Below are positions 1 through 12,900 of a stretch of DNA of 64,000 nt, piece by piece. The number at the start of each line of letters is the position of its first letter. Position 1 is the first letter of the stretch. This stretch comes from Sclerodactyla briareus (taxonomy: Eukaryota > Echinodermata > Holothuroidea > Dendrochirotida > Sclerodactylidae), in NCBI GenBank assembly GCA_026419785.1, contig JAODTK010005903.1, positions 62,001 through 126,000 of the forward strand. The letters are read 5' to 3'. The position numbers and the translations under genes are program-made. The notes below the pieces were generated by a model. It ran no database searches and was not told where the DNA came from. It worked only from the letters and a program-made list of their open reading frames with translations.

Positions 1-2779
1 CCGATGGAAATTTTTTAGGTTTCGAAACGTCCTCAGATGCAACTGGTGCCATATTTCACGTAGAATTTCCTGCTCGAATTATTTTTTATGGCAGGTGGGC
101 CAGAAGAAGAATGCTTTGGGATAACGAAGAAAAATGGCTTACCGGTACCTTCCTTATATTGGGAAAGTACAGGGCGGAATTATAGGCTCCGTCGGTATTA
201 GAGCTCCGGACTGCAAAATCATTGTTCATTTTCGAGCCCATTGGGGGCCCGAGGACTTTTCCGCAGTGCTTTTGGGACAAGGCTATATCCTGAAATGTTC
301 CACGCCACCCACGTGTTAAAGTGGGTACATATGAGTGACTATTTGTAAAGAGTATCGAGCGCCGTATGTGGCTGCTTGAGTTTGAAGTCCTCCGGGGGAC
401 ACGATGAAGTGGCGGACTGAAATAGTGTGTCGGGAGAGAAGCAAGCGGGTTGCGTGCTGGTGTGGTGCGGGGGTGACAAGTCACTAATGAGCAGGGTAAT
501 ATCTGTAAAGCGTATTGAGGTAGTATTTACCGAGATTACTGTCACCATCTTTTGCCCGTTTCCATTCGTCATGGGCTTGAGAATCACACGGAGGATGAGT
601 TAGTTAGCCGGAAAACATTGTACAAAATTGGATTATAGTGGTGACTAAGACCCGCTGGCGTTAGATTGGGCCGCGCCGGCACACTCCGGACCGGGGCTGC
701 GGTTTTTAGAAGGCCATCAATTCCAGTACTTTCATCTGAGTTGCTGGGCAGGATACTGGCACTCATCTAGCTGATGTATAGCCATCTGGTGGCTGTCGTG
801 ATGTTATAGTTATTCGCCGACAGGATTTTAACTATAGGTGTCGGTAATGGATTGGTTAAATGAGTTTACTCAAAGGGGAAACTGGGAAAACGAAATAACC
901 AATAAAAGAAGCCTCCCATTCTCCTTTTCTTCGTTAAGCTTTCCTTTTTTCTTCCCCATTCGCTCTTTCGCTCTTCACCTTGCCTTTTTTGCACGGAGAC
1001 CCCAAAATTTTGCCGACAGGGCAGAATGTAACACTTTTGGGCATTCCAATCGAGAATCCAGGCATTATTTGGACTTTTCTTCATTTAATTTGAAAATGTC
1101 TTTTTTGACAACCAGAACAACGCAATTTGTGTCTTCCCGGGACGCATTTCCGATGCGCACCGTGTGCCCTCAAGGTGATAGTATGTGCAGCAGGCCTTGC
1201 ACTCCTAAATACATTTAATTAAAAAATCTCATATTCGCCAGATGTAACCTCTACCCCGTCTGCCTCAACTCCCTTTCACTCACGGTAAGGATTTTATGTT
1301 TGTTTGTTATTTAACCTATAACTGGTCCCCCAGGAAATCGACAACGTCCAACAAAGCAACACACCAACTGGTAAGCCAGTTTTATGCAAACATAGAGATT
1401 GAACTGTTGAACGCTGAAGGAGAACTCTTTTTTCATGATAATTAAGAACAACTCAACGAGTAAATTTCAGGCCTGTTTTGTTAAGGAACATATGTCAGCC
1501 CATGCACACCATATGTCTGAACACACCATTAAGAACGGAATACCTGCGCTCGTGCGCGCCAACAAATCAAGAATGGAGCAGCAGAATTCACTCAACTTGA
1601 TCATTAGGTCGTATGCATTTGAGAAACACTTGCTGCTGGAAACGGACGGAACAGAGTCAGCGAAATAGCAGGTCGGGCTGAAATATTGGGGGGGGGACAA
1701 ATTGCATTGCGTCCCCCTCAACCTAAATATTGGAGGGAACCTCCCCCCCCCCAACCCCTCCTCATGACGCCGCCCTTGGCCCCCTCTATTTTAGGAGCGG
1801 CTTCCTCATATTGTCTGCTTCAGCAGGCTGCATTCAACTAGCCTGTTGAAACAGGCGTTTGACTTGACTTTTGTTCACCTTTTAAATCAACCTCATTCAC
1901 TCACATGTGTCAGGATGACCCTTTAACCTTTGTAAATATTCATGAACAACATATGAGGCGACTTTTCGCGGAAACTATTCAGGGTTGCTCCTCCATATCA
2001 GCGGCCCGTGTGCTACTGATTGACATCTACGTCACGTGAATTGTAATGAGCAGAATCCCTGCAGACTTTATGTTGGTAATATTCGACTGTGGTATATACT
2101 AAAGATTTATAGCCACCTCTATTGTAGAAACGGATTTCACTCAATATCGTCTGCCTACTCCAACCCAGAGCCTTGAAATATTTTATCTCTTCTGCAATTT
2201 TTAATTATTGAGAAAAAGTAATCTATCACAAGTGCGTATACGCAACCCTGCGCGAACAGCGGGTACTGAAATATAGGTCAGCTGCAAAGTCTGTTTATTT
2301 ATAGCTATGCCTAATGAGTCAACATTACACTTTACATCCATCAGGCTTGCAGCTCAGTGAACCGCATATTGACAGTCCCGGTGTTGCCAGTCTTTGGAGA
2401 ATTTTCACAAAACTTTGGCGTGATTCCCCCCCCCCCCCCCCCCCCATGAATTATTTAAAGTATGAAGTTCTCGGTACCGCCTCGACATCTAGACGTCCCT
2501 CAATAATGATCATAAATTCAATTTCCTACTGAGTTACTTCCCCTCGCTAGCAATTTGCCCCCAATCAATCGTTAGTTTCCAATGTTTTTTCTCACTCTAG
2601 TCATGCTCAAACTACATACTAACTTTCAACCTAATCATACCGTACATTCTGAACTTTATCGTAGTTACAAGGCTTTTTGAGCTTCGAGCTCTGTTGACCT
2701 CTCACCTGACACACATACGAATAGTTATCATGGTGAACACACTACCGTACTCTGAGAATGACTTCATCCATCTTACAAT
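1..2779. other. No gene recognised (AT-rich, low-complexity runs)
   Basis: An open frame at 86-484 on the minus strand is longer than its neighbours but shows no recognisable domain. Around 1687-1765 there are poly-G and poly-C runs that can fold on each other. At 2426-2445 there is a run of 20 C. I see no RNA gene or mobile-element coding. Confidence 0.6.
2426..2445. repeat. Poly-C run, 20 bases
   Basis: Uninterrupted C20. Similar long homopolymers occur at 9344-9357 (G14), 42526-42541 (G16) and 63458-63475 (C18). Confidence 0.95.
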
Positions 2780-2975
2780 CTGACAAAATCTTTGGGACAA
2801 CCCCCGTGCCCCTTCAAAATTTTGTGTATGTCAAGGAATCATGAAAACAACATTGCATGGGGGAAGGGGGCGGAACTGGTGATATTGCATCATGATCCTT
2901 GAACGCTTCAGATGAACATCACACATCGTTTTTTTTGCAGGATTTGGGCTAATGTCCAACTATTTGTCCAAGATT
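2780..2975 (+). repeat. Dispersed repeat A, copy 1
   Basis: About 195 bp sharing order and wording with 4485-4700: an acaatcttTGGGACAA-type start, AACAACATT.CATGGGG.AAGGGG, GTGATATTG, ACGCTTCAGATGAA, CATCGTTTTTTGCAGGAT and CCAACTATTTGTCCAAGAT. It is non-coding. The TTTTTTGCAG segment resembles a splice acceptor, but no exon follows. Confidence 0.8.
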
Positions 2976-4484
2976 TTCTGATAAGAAATATGAAATTTTC
3001 ATAATTACCCCGGCAGTTTGGCCTGATTATTTTTCCTAATACGTCTATGAGCCTGTCGGACGTTCACATCAGCCCACATTCAGCCTTTTTTTGGCATCAC
3101 ATGAGTGCTACAAACAAGGGGCTTATATACCCAATTACCTAATTACGTACGACGCCAACACCATCAGCATAAGGTGTGAATTATTGGGGTGGGGACTGTG
3201 GGAGAATTGCGTATAGTGCAAATTAGCTATACAGGCTTGGGACTTTAGATAAGCTTTTTTTGATTGAAGGTACTGTAATGAGTGCTTGTTTGGGTAACTA
3301 AATAAGAATATGTACATCATACCGTAGCGTCCTACTTTACAATAACCCTAACCCCCCACCCCCACACACAAGATTTCTATTCCAGAGGCGTGATTCCTAT
3401 GAAACCGCCTGTGTGTTTTATAGTACATTTATTGATTTTGTGAATTTGGTATTGTAAATGTGGGCATGGTTTCATATGGTTAAGCAAAATTGGCGCCATA
3501 TTGTCTATTGACAGTCCTTTGGGTGCGACGGTTGCGGACATTCTGTGGTCTACCATAATCGTCTATACTGATCTTGCCTGCGAACGTAAAATAACACCCG
3601 TATCGCTTAATTGGTAGTCATTAGACTTCTCAAAGGATTATCTTTATGGTTTCCTTTTAAAAATTCGAAAATTAGGGTCGTTTGAGTGATGTAGATTAAA
3701 ATTAACAACGGTCCTAACCATTTATAATTCATAAAAATATATTGAATCATTTTTGGTGGTAGACCGTTGGGTGTAATTACTTTTCATACACACAAATTTG
3801 GGCTAGCAACTCTAATTGCCTATCCATGCAATTTTTCTATGCGCCGCTTCGACTTGTGCTTCATTTTGGTTGAACTGTTAACCTCCTCGGTTTTTTTCAA
3901 GTTGCAATGGACACAAATGACTACTCCCCGTCCTTGCCCATTTCTTATTTCAGTCATCTATTTCACTATCTGGGCTTAATAATTAACCACGCATACTATA
4001 AAAAACAACATACTGACAGCGGAGTGCGTGCACAGAATTAAAACACGTGTGCCCGTTTCTTAGCCAATTGTCATCGCGCAGCTCAGTCACGCGAATTCGA
4101 ACCAAAACACATTCACTTAAAAAGCTATAACCGAATATTTTTTGTATTATTACATATGACAGAATCAGGTTTCCTCTAACTATTTCAATATATGATAGCC
4201 ACGCCAATCCTGAATCATCCATATGGCGTATTTTTTTATTTAGCCGCATTTTTCTCAATATAGACATGTAATTGACTGCGCGAACACTTCACAATAATTA
4301 CGTTTCTTGGAATGGTCCTGTTTGGCCTATCGTTATCCCACGAGAACAGCAATATAATACTTGCTCGCCCTCATATTCCCCTACCCTCCTCCTTCCCCCA
4401 CAACACCGCGCTATCCATGACAAGTGGTGCGAGCGAAGACACCAAAATATTCTGCCCGTACGCCATTTTGGTGCCGTTAGAATT

Positions 4485-4700
4485 CTCAGACAATCTTGGA
4501 CAAAATACTTTTTGTGAACCCCCGTTCAAGTTGGTGTATTCATAGGAAATATCCGAAAACAACATTCAATGGGGAAGGGGGGGGTGGGCGACTGTGATAT
4601 TGATCAGGAGTCGCGTTGATCCGAGACGCTTCAGATGAAAATCCCCATCGTTTTTTGCAGGATCTTAGGCTAAATGTCCCAACTATTTGTCCAAGATTGT
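4485..4700 (+). repeat. Dispersed repeat A, copy 2
   Basis: Direct copy of 2780-2975 with many small indels and an extra insertion in the GATATTGATCAGGAG region. The sequence between the copies (2975-4485) holds no recognised gene. Confidence 0.8.
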
Positions 4701-6350
4701 AGTGGTTAAAGTTATGTTTACAAGGCTGGATTTTGCTCTTTCATTCACAACTGTTCAGCACAAGGTTCTTTGCTTTCGATAATGACCACACACCTAATTC
4801 GCAACTGGGTTGACCGCAAGCATACAAACAATCGACATTCAAATCAAACAATTTTACATGTTTTTCTGTCATGGCCTGCGGTGATCTCAGGTGGGCCCTC
4901 GGTCCTGACCCCAAACATATAGGATTCATCATGGGAACACACTCAAACATAGAGGAGCTTCCTCGCTCTAGATGGGGTCCGAGTATCATTTTTACAGCTA
5001 AATTTTGAATATGAATCTTGAATATTCAATATTTTCGACCCTAAATGACTCCTATTTACACCAAAAACAATAGGGTTCCAATACTCTCCATGAAGAAGAA
5101 ACTATATACAAAATATCAACTGAGTGAAGACAGAAGAGGCATAATGCTGGATCGGGGTTTCGGAAGGTTTTTCGACTTTGAACGGTGAACATACTAATTA
5201 CTCTACTATAAGATTGTATCCACCCACCCCAATAATACAAAATCAAATTGTCATAAAAATCGTCTTACCGTTTCAAAGAAAGAAATCCTGCTAAGAGAAA
5301 GTGTATACAAAGCCAAAATGATCACTAAGTTTTTTTTATCAGTCAAGACAAAAACCATCTCAATACCTAAAACACTCCACTATATAGAGGAACCACCGAC
5401 TACTGCACCACAGACACAACACAATGTTGAGGAGGGGATGGATAGGTGTCGCCCACACAGAAAATGCCTATACTGCATCTGAACCCCTCAATGTTTCACA
5501 AGTGGTTATGCCCTTGCTTAAACTTACAGGGAATGGGAATACCACAACAAAATACACTTTGTCCACAATACTTTATTACAGTTAGCAAGGTATAATGATA
5601 TTCATGCTTATACAAACAGTCTATATGGCACGATTACAATTGAAACTGGCTCTTATAGTATGCTCTTCAGGAAGGTGGCCGCTAATAGTACCCTCACTAT
5701 TCTGCTCTCCACTCTTCTCTTTCCTCAGTCCAAAGTTCTCCAACCCACAACTGGAGGGGGGAGTCTTCCATATCATGACTAAAATACTTCATTTCTAGAT
5801 GAGATTTTCGTGAGGTGTGCTTCTAATGGAGAATGATACACTTTCAATCATATAAAATTAATCCTGAACAACAAGAGAGGAGAAAGCGTTGCAAGTGCAT
5901 AAAGATTTTCCAGAATAGCGCCCTCTGTAGACTGTAGAATAGTATGAAGGGAAGACAGTTGTTGGACAGGTAATCAGCCTTGAATAAACTGTCTTGTGTC
6001 AGGAGTGTGCACCAGCCTCTTTCTGTAAGCTGCCCACAATAGATGTTTACCTCCCCCCCCCAAAAAAAAAAAAAAAAAACCTTCGAAAAAGTGATAATGG
6101 ATAGCATTTCCATTTATGTTTTTTGGTTTCTGGAGGTGTGGGAGAGCTTAGAGCGAATATTACTATTGACTGGACTGGACAAGAGAGGTAACTGAGAATC
6201 TGTGAAGAAGCCATAATTCGTTCTGGGTTTTTTTTTTCTCATTGAGAAGCATTCAAGAACCTGAATACGCCTGTTCTAATTGCAGTTGCATTTTCGCCTC
6301 CTCATAACATGAACCAAGAAAAAGCAATGAATCCCAAAGACAGACTCGTA
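4700..6350. other. No gene recognised
   Basis: AT-rich sequence with only short open frames. A C8/A18 junction at 6053-6078 is a homopolymer pair that may mark the tail of an old retroposed copy on one strand, but no body is recognisable. Confidence 0.55.
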
Positions 6351-6354
6351 TGAA

Positions 6355-6700
6355 TGTGAGTTGTTCATGAAGTCCCTTGGGCTAACTGCAACCAAGTTTA
6401 CATTAGAGAGACCGGGGAAACATTGGCCAGGATACTGGAGGGGCACAGGAAAGAAGTTGTTGAATGCAGTAGTTGAGGTGTTAGAGAGCATCCCAGTCCA
6501 TGTCAACAGGAAGATTACAAGTGCACTATCAAATATCACATGGTTGCAACAACAACCTACCTAAATGGAAGGAAGTTCTGGCTAGTGAATCCGGTCTCCT
6601 TAAGAGATGGATCGGAGAGACCCTATGAATATGCAGGAGGCAGACCATAAACAGAGATGAAGGTGGTTACAAGCTATTAAGACAGTCTTCTCCTCCCTGG
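6355..6700 (+). pseudogene. Penelope-type GIY-YIG endonuclease domain remnant
   Basis: Read on the plus strand with frameshifts, the segment gives CNQVYIRETGETLARILEGH (about 6387-6447) followed by RKEVVE. It then gives KITSAL, HMVATTTYLN and WKEVLASESGLLKRWIGE, and ends in RRQTINRDEGGYKLL (about 6635-6685). This order matches the GIY-YIG C-terminal domain of Penelope-like retroelements: a VYIGETG..L..RL.EH core, an H-(V/M)-x-x-x-x-H/Y-x-(I/L)-N-W block and a terminal NRDEGGY.L motif. The first catalytic Tyr of GIY is not visible, and in-frame stops show that it is dead. No RT domain was found upstream, so this is a 5'-truncated fragment, as is usual for these elements. Confidence 0.68.
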
Positions 6701-9343
6701 CTCAAGGGGGCCAGGGTATTTCGCTCCAATAAACTAGAGGGCTCTCTCTCTTCACGAATCCTGGAAGCAGTCACATCATAACAAAAAAGGCCTTGTTGAG
6801 TTTGCTGCCAATTTAATCAGTTGTAACCAAGTTCCCACATGGATGCAGGAAACTGTCAACACCAACAATTGGTAAGGATCTATCATCATTAACAACCAGA
6901 ATGCAGTTTCACTATTATATGAATAGATTGTGAATTTGCCCATTACTACAAAACACACCCGTGAAATGAACACAAGACATTTAAATGAGCAGTTTCACAG
7001 GTTGGAAAGAGTAGTCACTATGAAAATAACACATCTGTATTATATATCCTCTTTGCAGTGACTGCTAATGAAGTTCCAGGATCCAGAGCCACTGTGGGGC
7101 TCTGAATCATTTATTCTATTTTTTGGTCCATGCACCTACGAAAGCAGTAGGTATGGATCACATTTCTACACAGTATTTTGTGGAAGTGGGTAATGTCCCC
7201 ATCCCTAACATTTCAAAATCAGGGTATGCAAAGTAGGTATTATTTCAAAAGCCTTCATTTGACTGCCCCAGAAATTGAGCTTTCGGACCTGACAAGTGTG
7301 GGATATATAACATCCCATACTAACTACTGTATTCATTCCAATAGATCCTCATAACTCTGATGGGAGCTCACCTGCCTCTTTTTACCAAATTTGTGATTTT
7401 TGTGTCGTAGTTGAAGTGTTAATCAGTCAAAAAAATTTGGTTGACCAAACAAAATAAGACCTTGATGCATTGAATTTAGTGTTCTTCATTATGGTTTGTG
7501 TCATTGTAATGATGCACTAATCAATTTTGTAATTATATATATATATACCAACTTTTCACTTATGAGTAATGAGCATGCCTGATTGTTTGCATTCATTCCA
7601 CAATTGAGGGCAATGAGCAGAATGTACAATTAACTACTCAATACGAGTATAAATATTTGCATGTTGAAAGCTGACAATAAAAAGTAGTCAGAATCTTGTA
7701 CAGTCATATTTTTTTTTAAATGAATAAATTCAGGGTGCACGGACCACGTGGGCTAAGTTTACATGTGTTTGCACTTCGCAGGCATCAATTGATAATACAT
7801 ACTTGCATATAGCGAAAAGAAGGGGGGTAACACATATGATGGTGATGATCGGGAGATGAAAGAAATTAGCTAGTTCGATGACCTTATGTAGCACCAAACA
7901 AAATCAGTTGAATATTCATTAGAGATCAACTAAGAGACACCACTTTCCATGCCTACCCATTGCCCCAACCTTCACAAACTGTCAAATTTGAGAAAATTTG
8001 CTACACATTGCCAGTAGCCAAAGCTTGGGCAAATGGTGGAGCATGGTTTGAATTACTAGAAGAGCACATGCCCAAAGGCAAGCTGCAAATATAACTATTG
8101 AAAACACATCTGTGATATTCCCCTCCTACAAAAAGCTGCTCATTGTATAACAGCCACCACATTGTAGGCATTTTCCTAACCAGAGGTTAAAGACTCGGTT
8201 TAGTAGCTGAAGCTCTGCAGCCACACTGGAACGGCAAATGCCTATAAAACGGAAAACCCAAGCCAAAACCAGAAGTCTGGGAAAAACATAATTAATTTTA
8301 TCATGATTGACCACCACTTACAATGTGGCCCGTTTTGGACTAAACTCTTGTTACATTTCTTGGTTTAGTAGCCCAAGCCTGGTCCATGAGTGCATGAGCA
8401 CCTGCTGACCCTTGCCAGACATAGTGCCTTTACTGGGAGAACACATGTGATATAAAGTGAAGGGCTCAGCTGAAACATTTCTGCGATTCCCTCTCCTACA
8501 AACCAAAACAATTGATCACCACAGACCACTTGAGGCTCTTTTCCAACATTGGGGATAATGTCAGCTGATTGACCAAATTGTTGTCGATCAAGCAGTGTAT
8601 TTTGTGCAACTAATACAACAGGTACCACCTATCAGTAATGTAAACTGGCAGTGTTAACTTTTTGAATGTTATGTTACAACGAAAAGCAAATCACATTGTC
8701 AAATATTTACAATACTAAGTGGATGAGAATGTGTTACCCTTTTGTGCTCAGTTAACCATGATACAGTATGATTAACAACTTTGGCTGCAGGGAGTACAGG
8801 CTGACTTTGTGACTAGAAATGTCCTGTCTATTGAACCTGATGTAACTATATACAGAATATCAAAAACAAAAACAACAATGCTGAATGTAGCATTACTTCT
8901 GGCCATACTCTTCACAGAATTCTCTCAATTCAGGGAGCTTTCTTAATAGTGAGAGGAGTCATTGTTGCATTTCACTAGGGATGTTTTCATTGGAGTCATT
9001 CCAATTTAATGCATAGTCTCTAATCACAAAATCCCTACATTACTGCTATACTTGCTTCTGATTATAATACATTGACTGCAATATAGGTTTTATGTAATGT
9101 TTCAGCTAATTTGCGATTTTTTAACAGTGATAAATTCTATAAGCCAAAAACTTGTCAAGTACACTTTTTGTCTGGCAAAATGAGAAGGACGGTTGGGGTG
9201 GCCAGCCCAGATTTGTGTAGTTGCCAGATACTTGTCAGTATAGTGGGGGGATGCAGGGTTGCTGATGAGGGTTGCGTTGATTAAGTGAAGTAGATTTATA
9301 AACTCGCAACACTGCAAGTGTCCATACAGGGATATCATAGTTT
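6700..9343. other. No gene recognised
   Basis: Mostly unique AT-rich sequence, with a TA dinucleotide run near 7537-7548. Short open frames at 8126-8317 and 8365-8628 on the minus strand show no domain. Confidence 0.55.
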
Positions 9344-9384
9344 GGGGGGGGGGGGGGCTGCTGTCACCGCCTGAAAGTTTAGGC

Positions 9385-9960
9385 ATGAGGGTAATAACTC
9401 TTTAATGCTTTATCCGATTGCTCTGAAACTTGGTTCAATGTCCACCATAGTAAAATCTCAAAATAATTCGAAAGTTGACTTTACTGCTTGTCTGCTGCCC
9501 TCTATTTTGAAGGTCTTTATGCGAAAATACAGAGTTAGTCTGATTTACACAAAACTTGGTGGGTGGGAAGAAAAGTTGGTCTCAAAAAATTCAGAGGTCA
9601 AATCTGCATTTTTTAGGGATTCGAACAGAACTTAGTCGATGTGGACTGTTGTTAGTAGTAAGTACCAGTGTAAATGATAATAACAAACACAAAGATCATT
9701 TAAAGGTCAAAGAGGGTAAATTTGCATCATTATGCGATTTTTCTAGCCTTGTCGTACTTAAACGAAACTGTGGACTACAAGAATGTGGACTAAAGTTGGT
9801 CTTGAACAATGGGTAGGTCAAGTCACTGGAGGTCATATGGACATGAATCAATGTGTTTTCTCTAAATGAGGTCCACAAAGGTTATTAATTTATGTGGGGA
9901 TATACATGTTGGCGGTTCACCCACCTGAACATGTCTAGTTATTCAGAAAACATCCTGTAT
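9385..9960 (+). repeat. Dispersed repeat B, copy 1 (AACTCTTTAA...CCGATTG family)
   Basis: It opens with TAATAACTCTTTAATGCTTT, has ATCCGATTGCTCTGAAACTTG, then CACTAAACTTGGTGGGT-like (ACACAAAACTTGGTGGGTGG), GGTCAAATCTGCAT and a closing GAACATGTCTAGTTATTCAG. The same blocks in the same order occur at 21028-21540. Low-complexity G14 lies just before it (9344-9357). Confidence 0.75.
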
Positions 9961-12900
9961 TCAGATTTTCCAACATGATCAAATTTATCAGGAATAATCA
10001 AGTGTTTCAGAGTTTTTCAAAACATGCGCACAGTGAACTAACTCATTAAGGATCTAATGTGATGGATGTGGGTGCACAAAAACTGTGTCATATAGTGTAT
10101 TCAACATTCAAATCAGACGTACTTTCTTCAACTATAACTTGGACTATTTTTAAAACTTGCAAATACATGGACTCTGCAAGAACCTAAATTGGCTTCCTGA
10201 ACTCATGAATATTTGAACCATTTTTTTCCCCCGCAGTTCATGGATATTTGGCGCAAACATTTGATACATTACAATTTCACTCCCAACTGCCACCTCCCCC
10301 CCCCCCCCCCAAGCCTGCCACAGCAAAAACCTCTTTCACCATGTGCTATGCAGTTGTCAGACATGCAGACATGACAACATATTGCAGTCCGTCATCCAAC
10401 TTCAAGGAATATTAATGCAGTCAGACCAAGGCCTATATGTTCTAATTAATCACACATGAATCACTTTCCGCATACCTGACCAGATTTCCTGTTGGCTCAT
10501 AGGCTAATACAGCCTTCCCAATTCTTCCCTTCAGGTGATGACTGCTGCTGTCAACTTTATTCCACGTTAATTTGCTACTTCCAGAGAGATATTTCAGATC
10601 ACAGGGAGTTACTATGGACAGAGCGAGGAGGGATCAAGCAAGGAAGACGGCGAGCAATGTTCATTGCAGAAGCTTGACTGAAGCCTCGCCATCAATTACT
10701 ACACAGGCCAGTAAGCACACTCATTCTGACAAGGAATCCTCTTGGCAAAATATTCACATCATTATGAATCACATGAAAACCTTGGTTGGCAAGTGAGCAG
10801 AAGCTGACCAAAATTGCAGGTAACCATGCTGCATGATTCATCGCCAACACATGCTGAGTTGACAAATCCAATATTTGATTTTCACAAGTCCCATCCAAAG
10901 CGACAATCAATGCAGGGCAAATTTCCGTGCCTACCAATGTGGGTAATTCCCTATTTCAACAGGACATCTCAACACAGCTGTTAAAGCAACTCCTCAATAT
11001 ACACGCCCAGTGATATCACCAAATCCAACTTTCCCACGGGATAGTTTGGAATGGTCAGGTTTAATAATTGCTCACATATGAAGATTTTAAATACCCTGTT
11101 GATATAAATTCATATTCGTTCCCTATAAATTACAGATATGTTAAGTAGTAATGCTCAATGGTAATGTTTTCCATTTGCTTTATTCATAATACGGCATTCC
11201 CAAGTGTCAGCTATATTATCCCCGCTCTCATTGTTCCCTCATTTAGCTTGAACTAACAGTGTCCCATCAGTCCCAATCTTATTATAGTTTACTCCTAAAG
11301 TCTAGTGCTCATCTGCGGATATCTATCCGGCGGCATCGACGAGCTCATCGGCAAAAACATGCGATTTTAGGCGTGAAGCGGTTGTCACAATGTGGTGGCT
11401 GCTCACTACACGATCTATTCGCTGACTTCAGTCACGTTATGCAGATTACTACGTGTGCCAAACATTTGTTTCAAATTTTGCGCTCAAAGTTTTGATTTAC
11501 TGCAAGTGTTAACGTAATGAGTGTGATCATGATGGAGAAGACAAAGTGCGACTGCGGCTGCGATTATCCTGTTAAGATTGCAAAGGAAGAGGGAGGCTGT
11601 CAGAGCAAAATAGAAGTGTGGATTGACCATGGCTCCTCGCCGAAAACTATTAGGTCATTACAAAACATTGATGACAGAACTCGCAGGGGAAGCCTCCCCC
11701 ACCCCGGGCTACGTTGTTTACCAGAAGGTCAGCCACATATAGAATGCACTGCAGGTGCTGCCAGTAAATGTCAAACAGAGATGAATGTATATCCCAATGT
11801 TTTCCCTTATTTTGATGGAAACGATAAACTATAACTTATTTGAAACCAACATTGTCACTGTGTCTTCTAATTTGATAAAGATGTTGCTTAAACTGTGCAG
11901 ATAACAGTCTATATAGGCTACTAAAAAATTTGGCTACTTAATTACGGTGCTGCAGTTCAAAGAGCTTGGTCCCATCGTCCCAAATTCTCTCTTCCCTGCT
12001 TCTGTTGTGGTAGTTCGGACTGTTTATTTCACAAAGATCTGGCTGACTCTCGTACCATATATAATTGCCTCCTCTTTCTCACGGGGTATAGACTTGCAGA
12101 CAGTCTTTTTTTGGCGACATTTTGTAGGTTATTTTCTTATTTTAAAATTGTAAGCAATGACCAGAGATGGTGTATAGGAGTAAATGTATGTGTTTTGATA
12201 TGTGAATTTGTGTCAATAAGCCTGTTTCAGGGTGACAATTGCGCATGCTCACAGCCTGGCTTAGCAGCACCGACAAGCTTTTCTTCCATTGCGATATCAT
12301 TTTTGAACTGTGATTACTCTTCGGAAATAAAACCGATTCATTTCATGTTTTAAATATGTTATCGTCAACATGTATGAGGGAAATGTGCAGTTCCGTGCTA
12401 GAAGGATGTGTAGTTCTCGCATGAGGACAATCATATTTTTCTGTTGCTTGTTCGTGCAGCGTGTGTGTGTGTTAGATGGCCAGCGTACTCCGTACACCGA
12501 TGCCTATGTCTCAAAATTTTTGAACATGCCCAAAACAGCCCGATACGTGCCAATGCGGGTGCGATGCCGATGTTGCCACAGACTTTTGAAAAAGCTTAAG
12601 CTGCTCACCTACCAATATCTATCCGCGACTTCCTGCTGATAATGAGCACCCGGCTTTAATTCCTCTCAGTTTTGTCTCTTCAGTCTGTCCAATGAGCCAA
12701 GGGGGTCAGTGGGAAAGGGCTCCAATGAGACAGGGACTACAGACATACACACATGTGCACCTGTGCCTTAGAATCAAGACCTGAACACTCTTCATGGCCT
12801 TTGGTACTTATGTTCATAGCCTTTGTCTTCTTCCAAATTGCATTTACCACATCACATATGTTCCATGTGAGTAAAGCTGTCAAGCTATGGTTTCTTCAAA

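Noticed and set aside
86-484. 132-residue minus-strand open frame as a gene
   Set aside because: Low-complexity start, no domain, no splice or promoter context, and it spans sequence also open on the other strand.
11517-11834. 105-residue Cys-containing plus-strand frame (MSVIMMEKTKCDCGC start)
   Set aside because: The cysteines are confined to the first residues and no known fold or homologue is recognisable; could be an exon, but unsupported.
12370-12639. 89-residue plus-strand frame with a hydrophobic FFCCLFV segment
   Set aside because: Single short hydrophobic stretch preceded by Arg-rich sequence; not convincing as a signal peptide and no family match.
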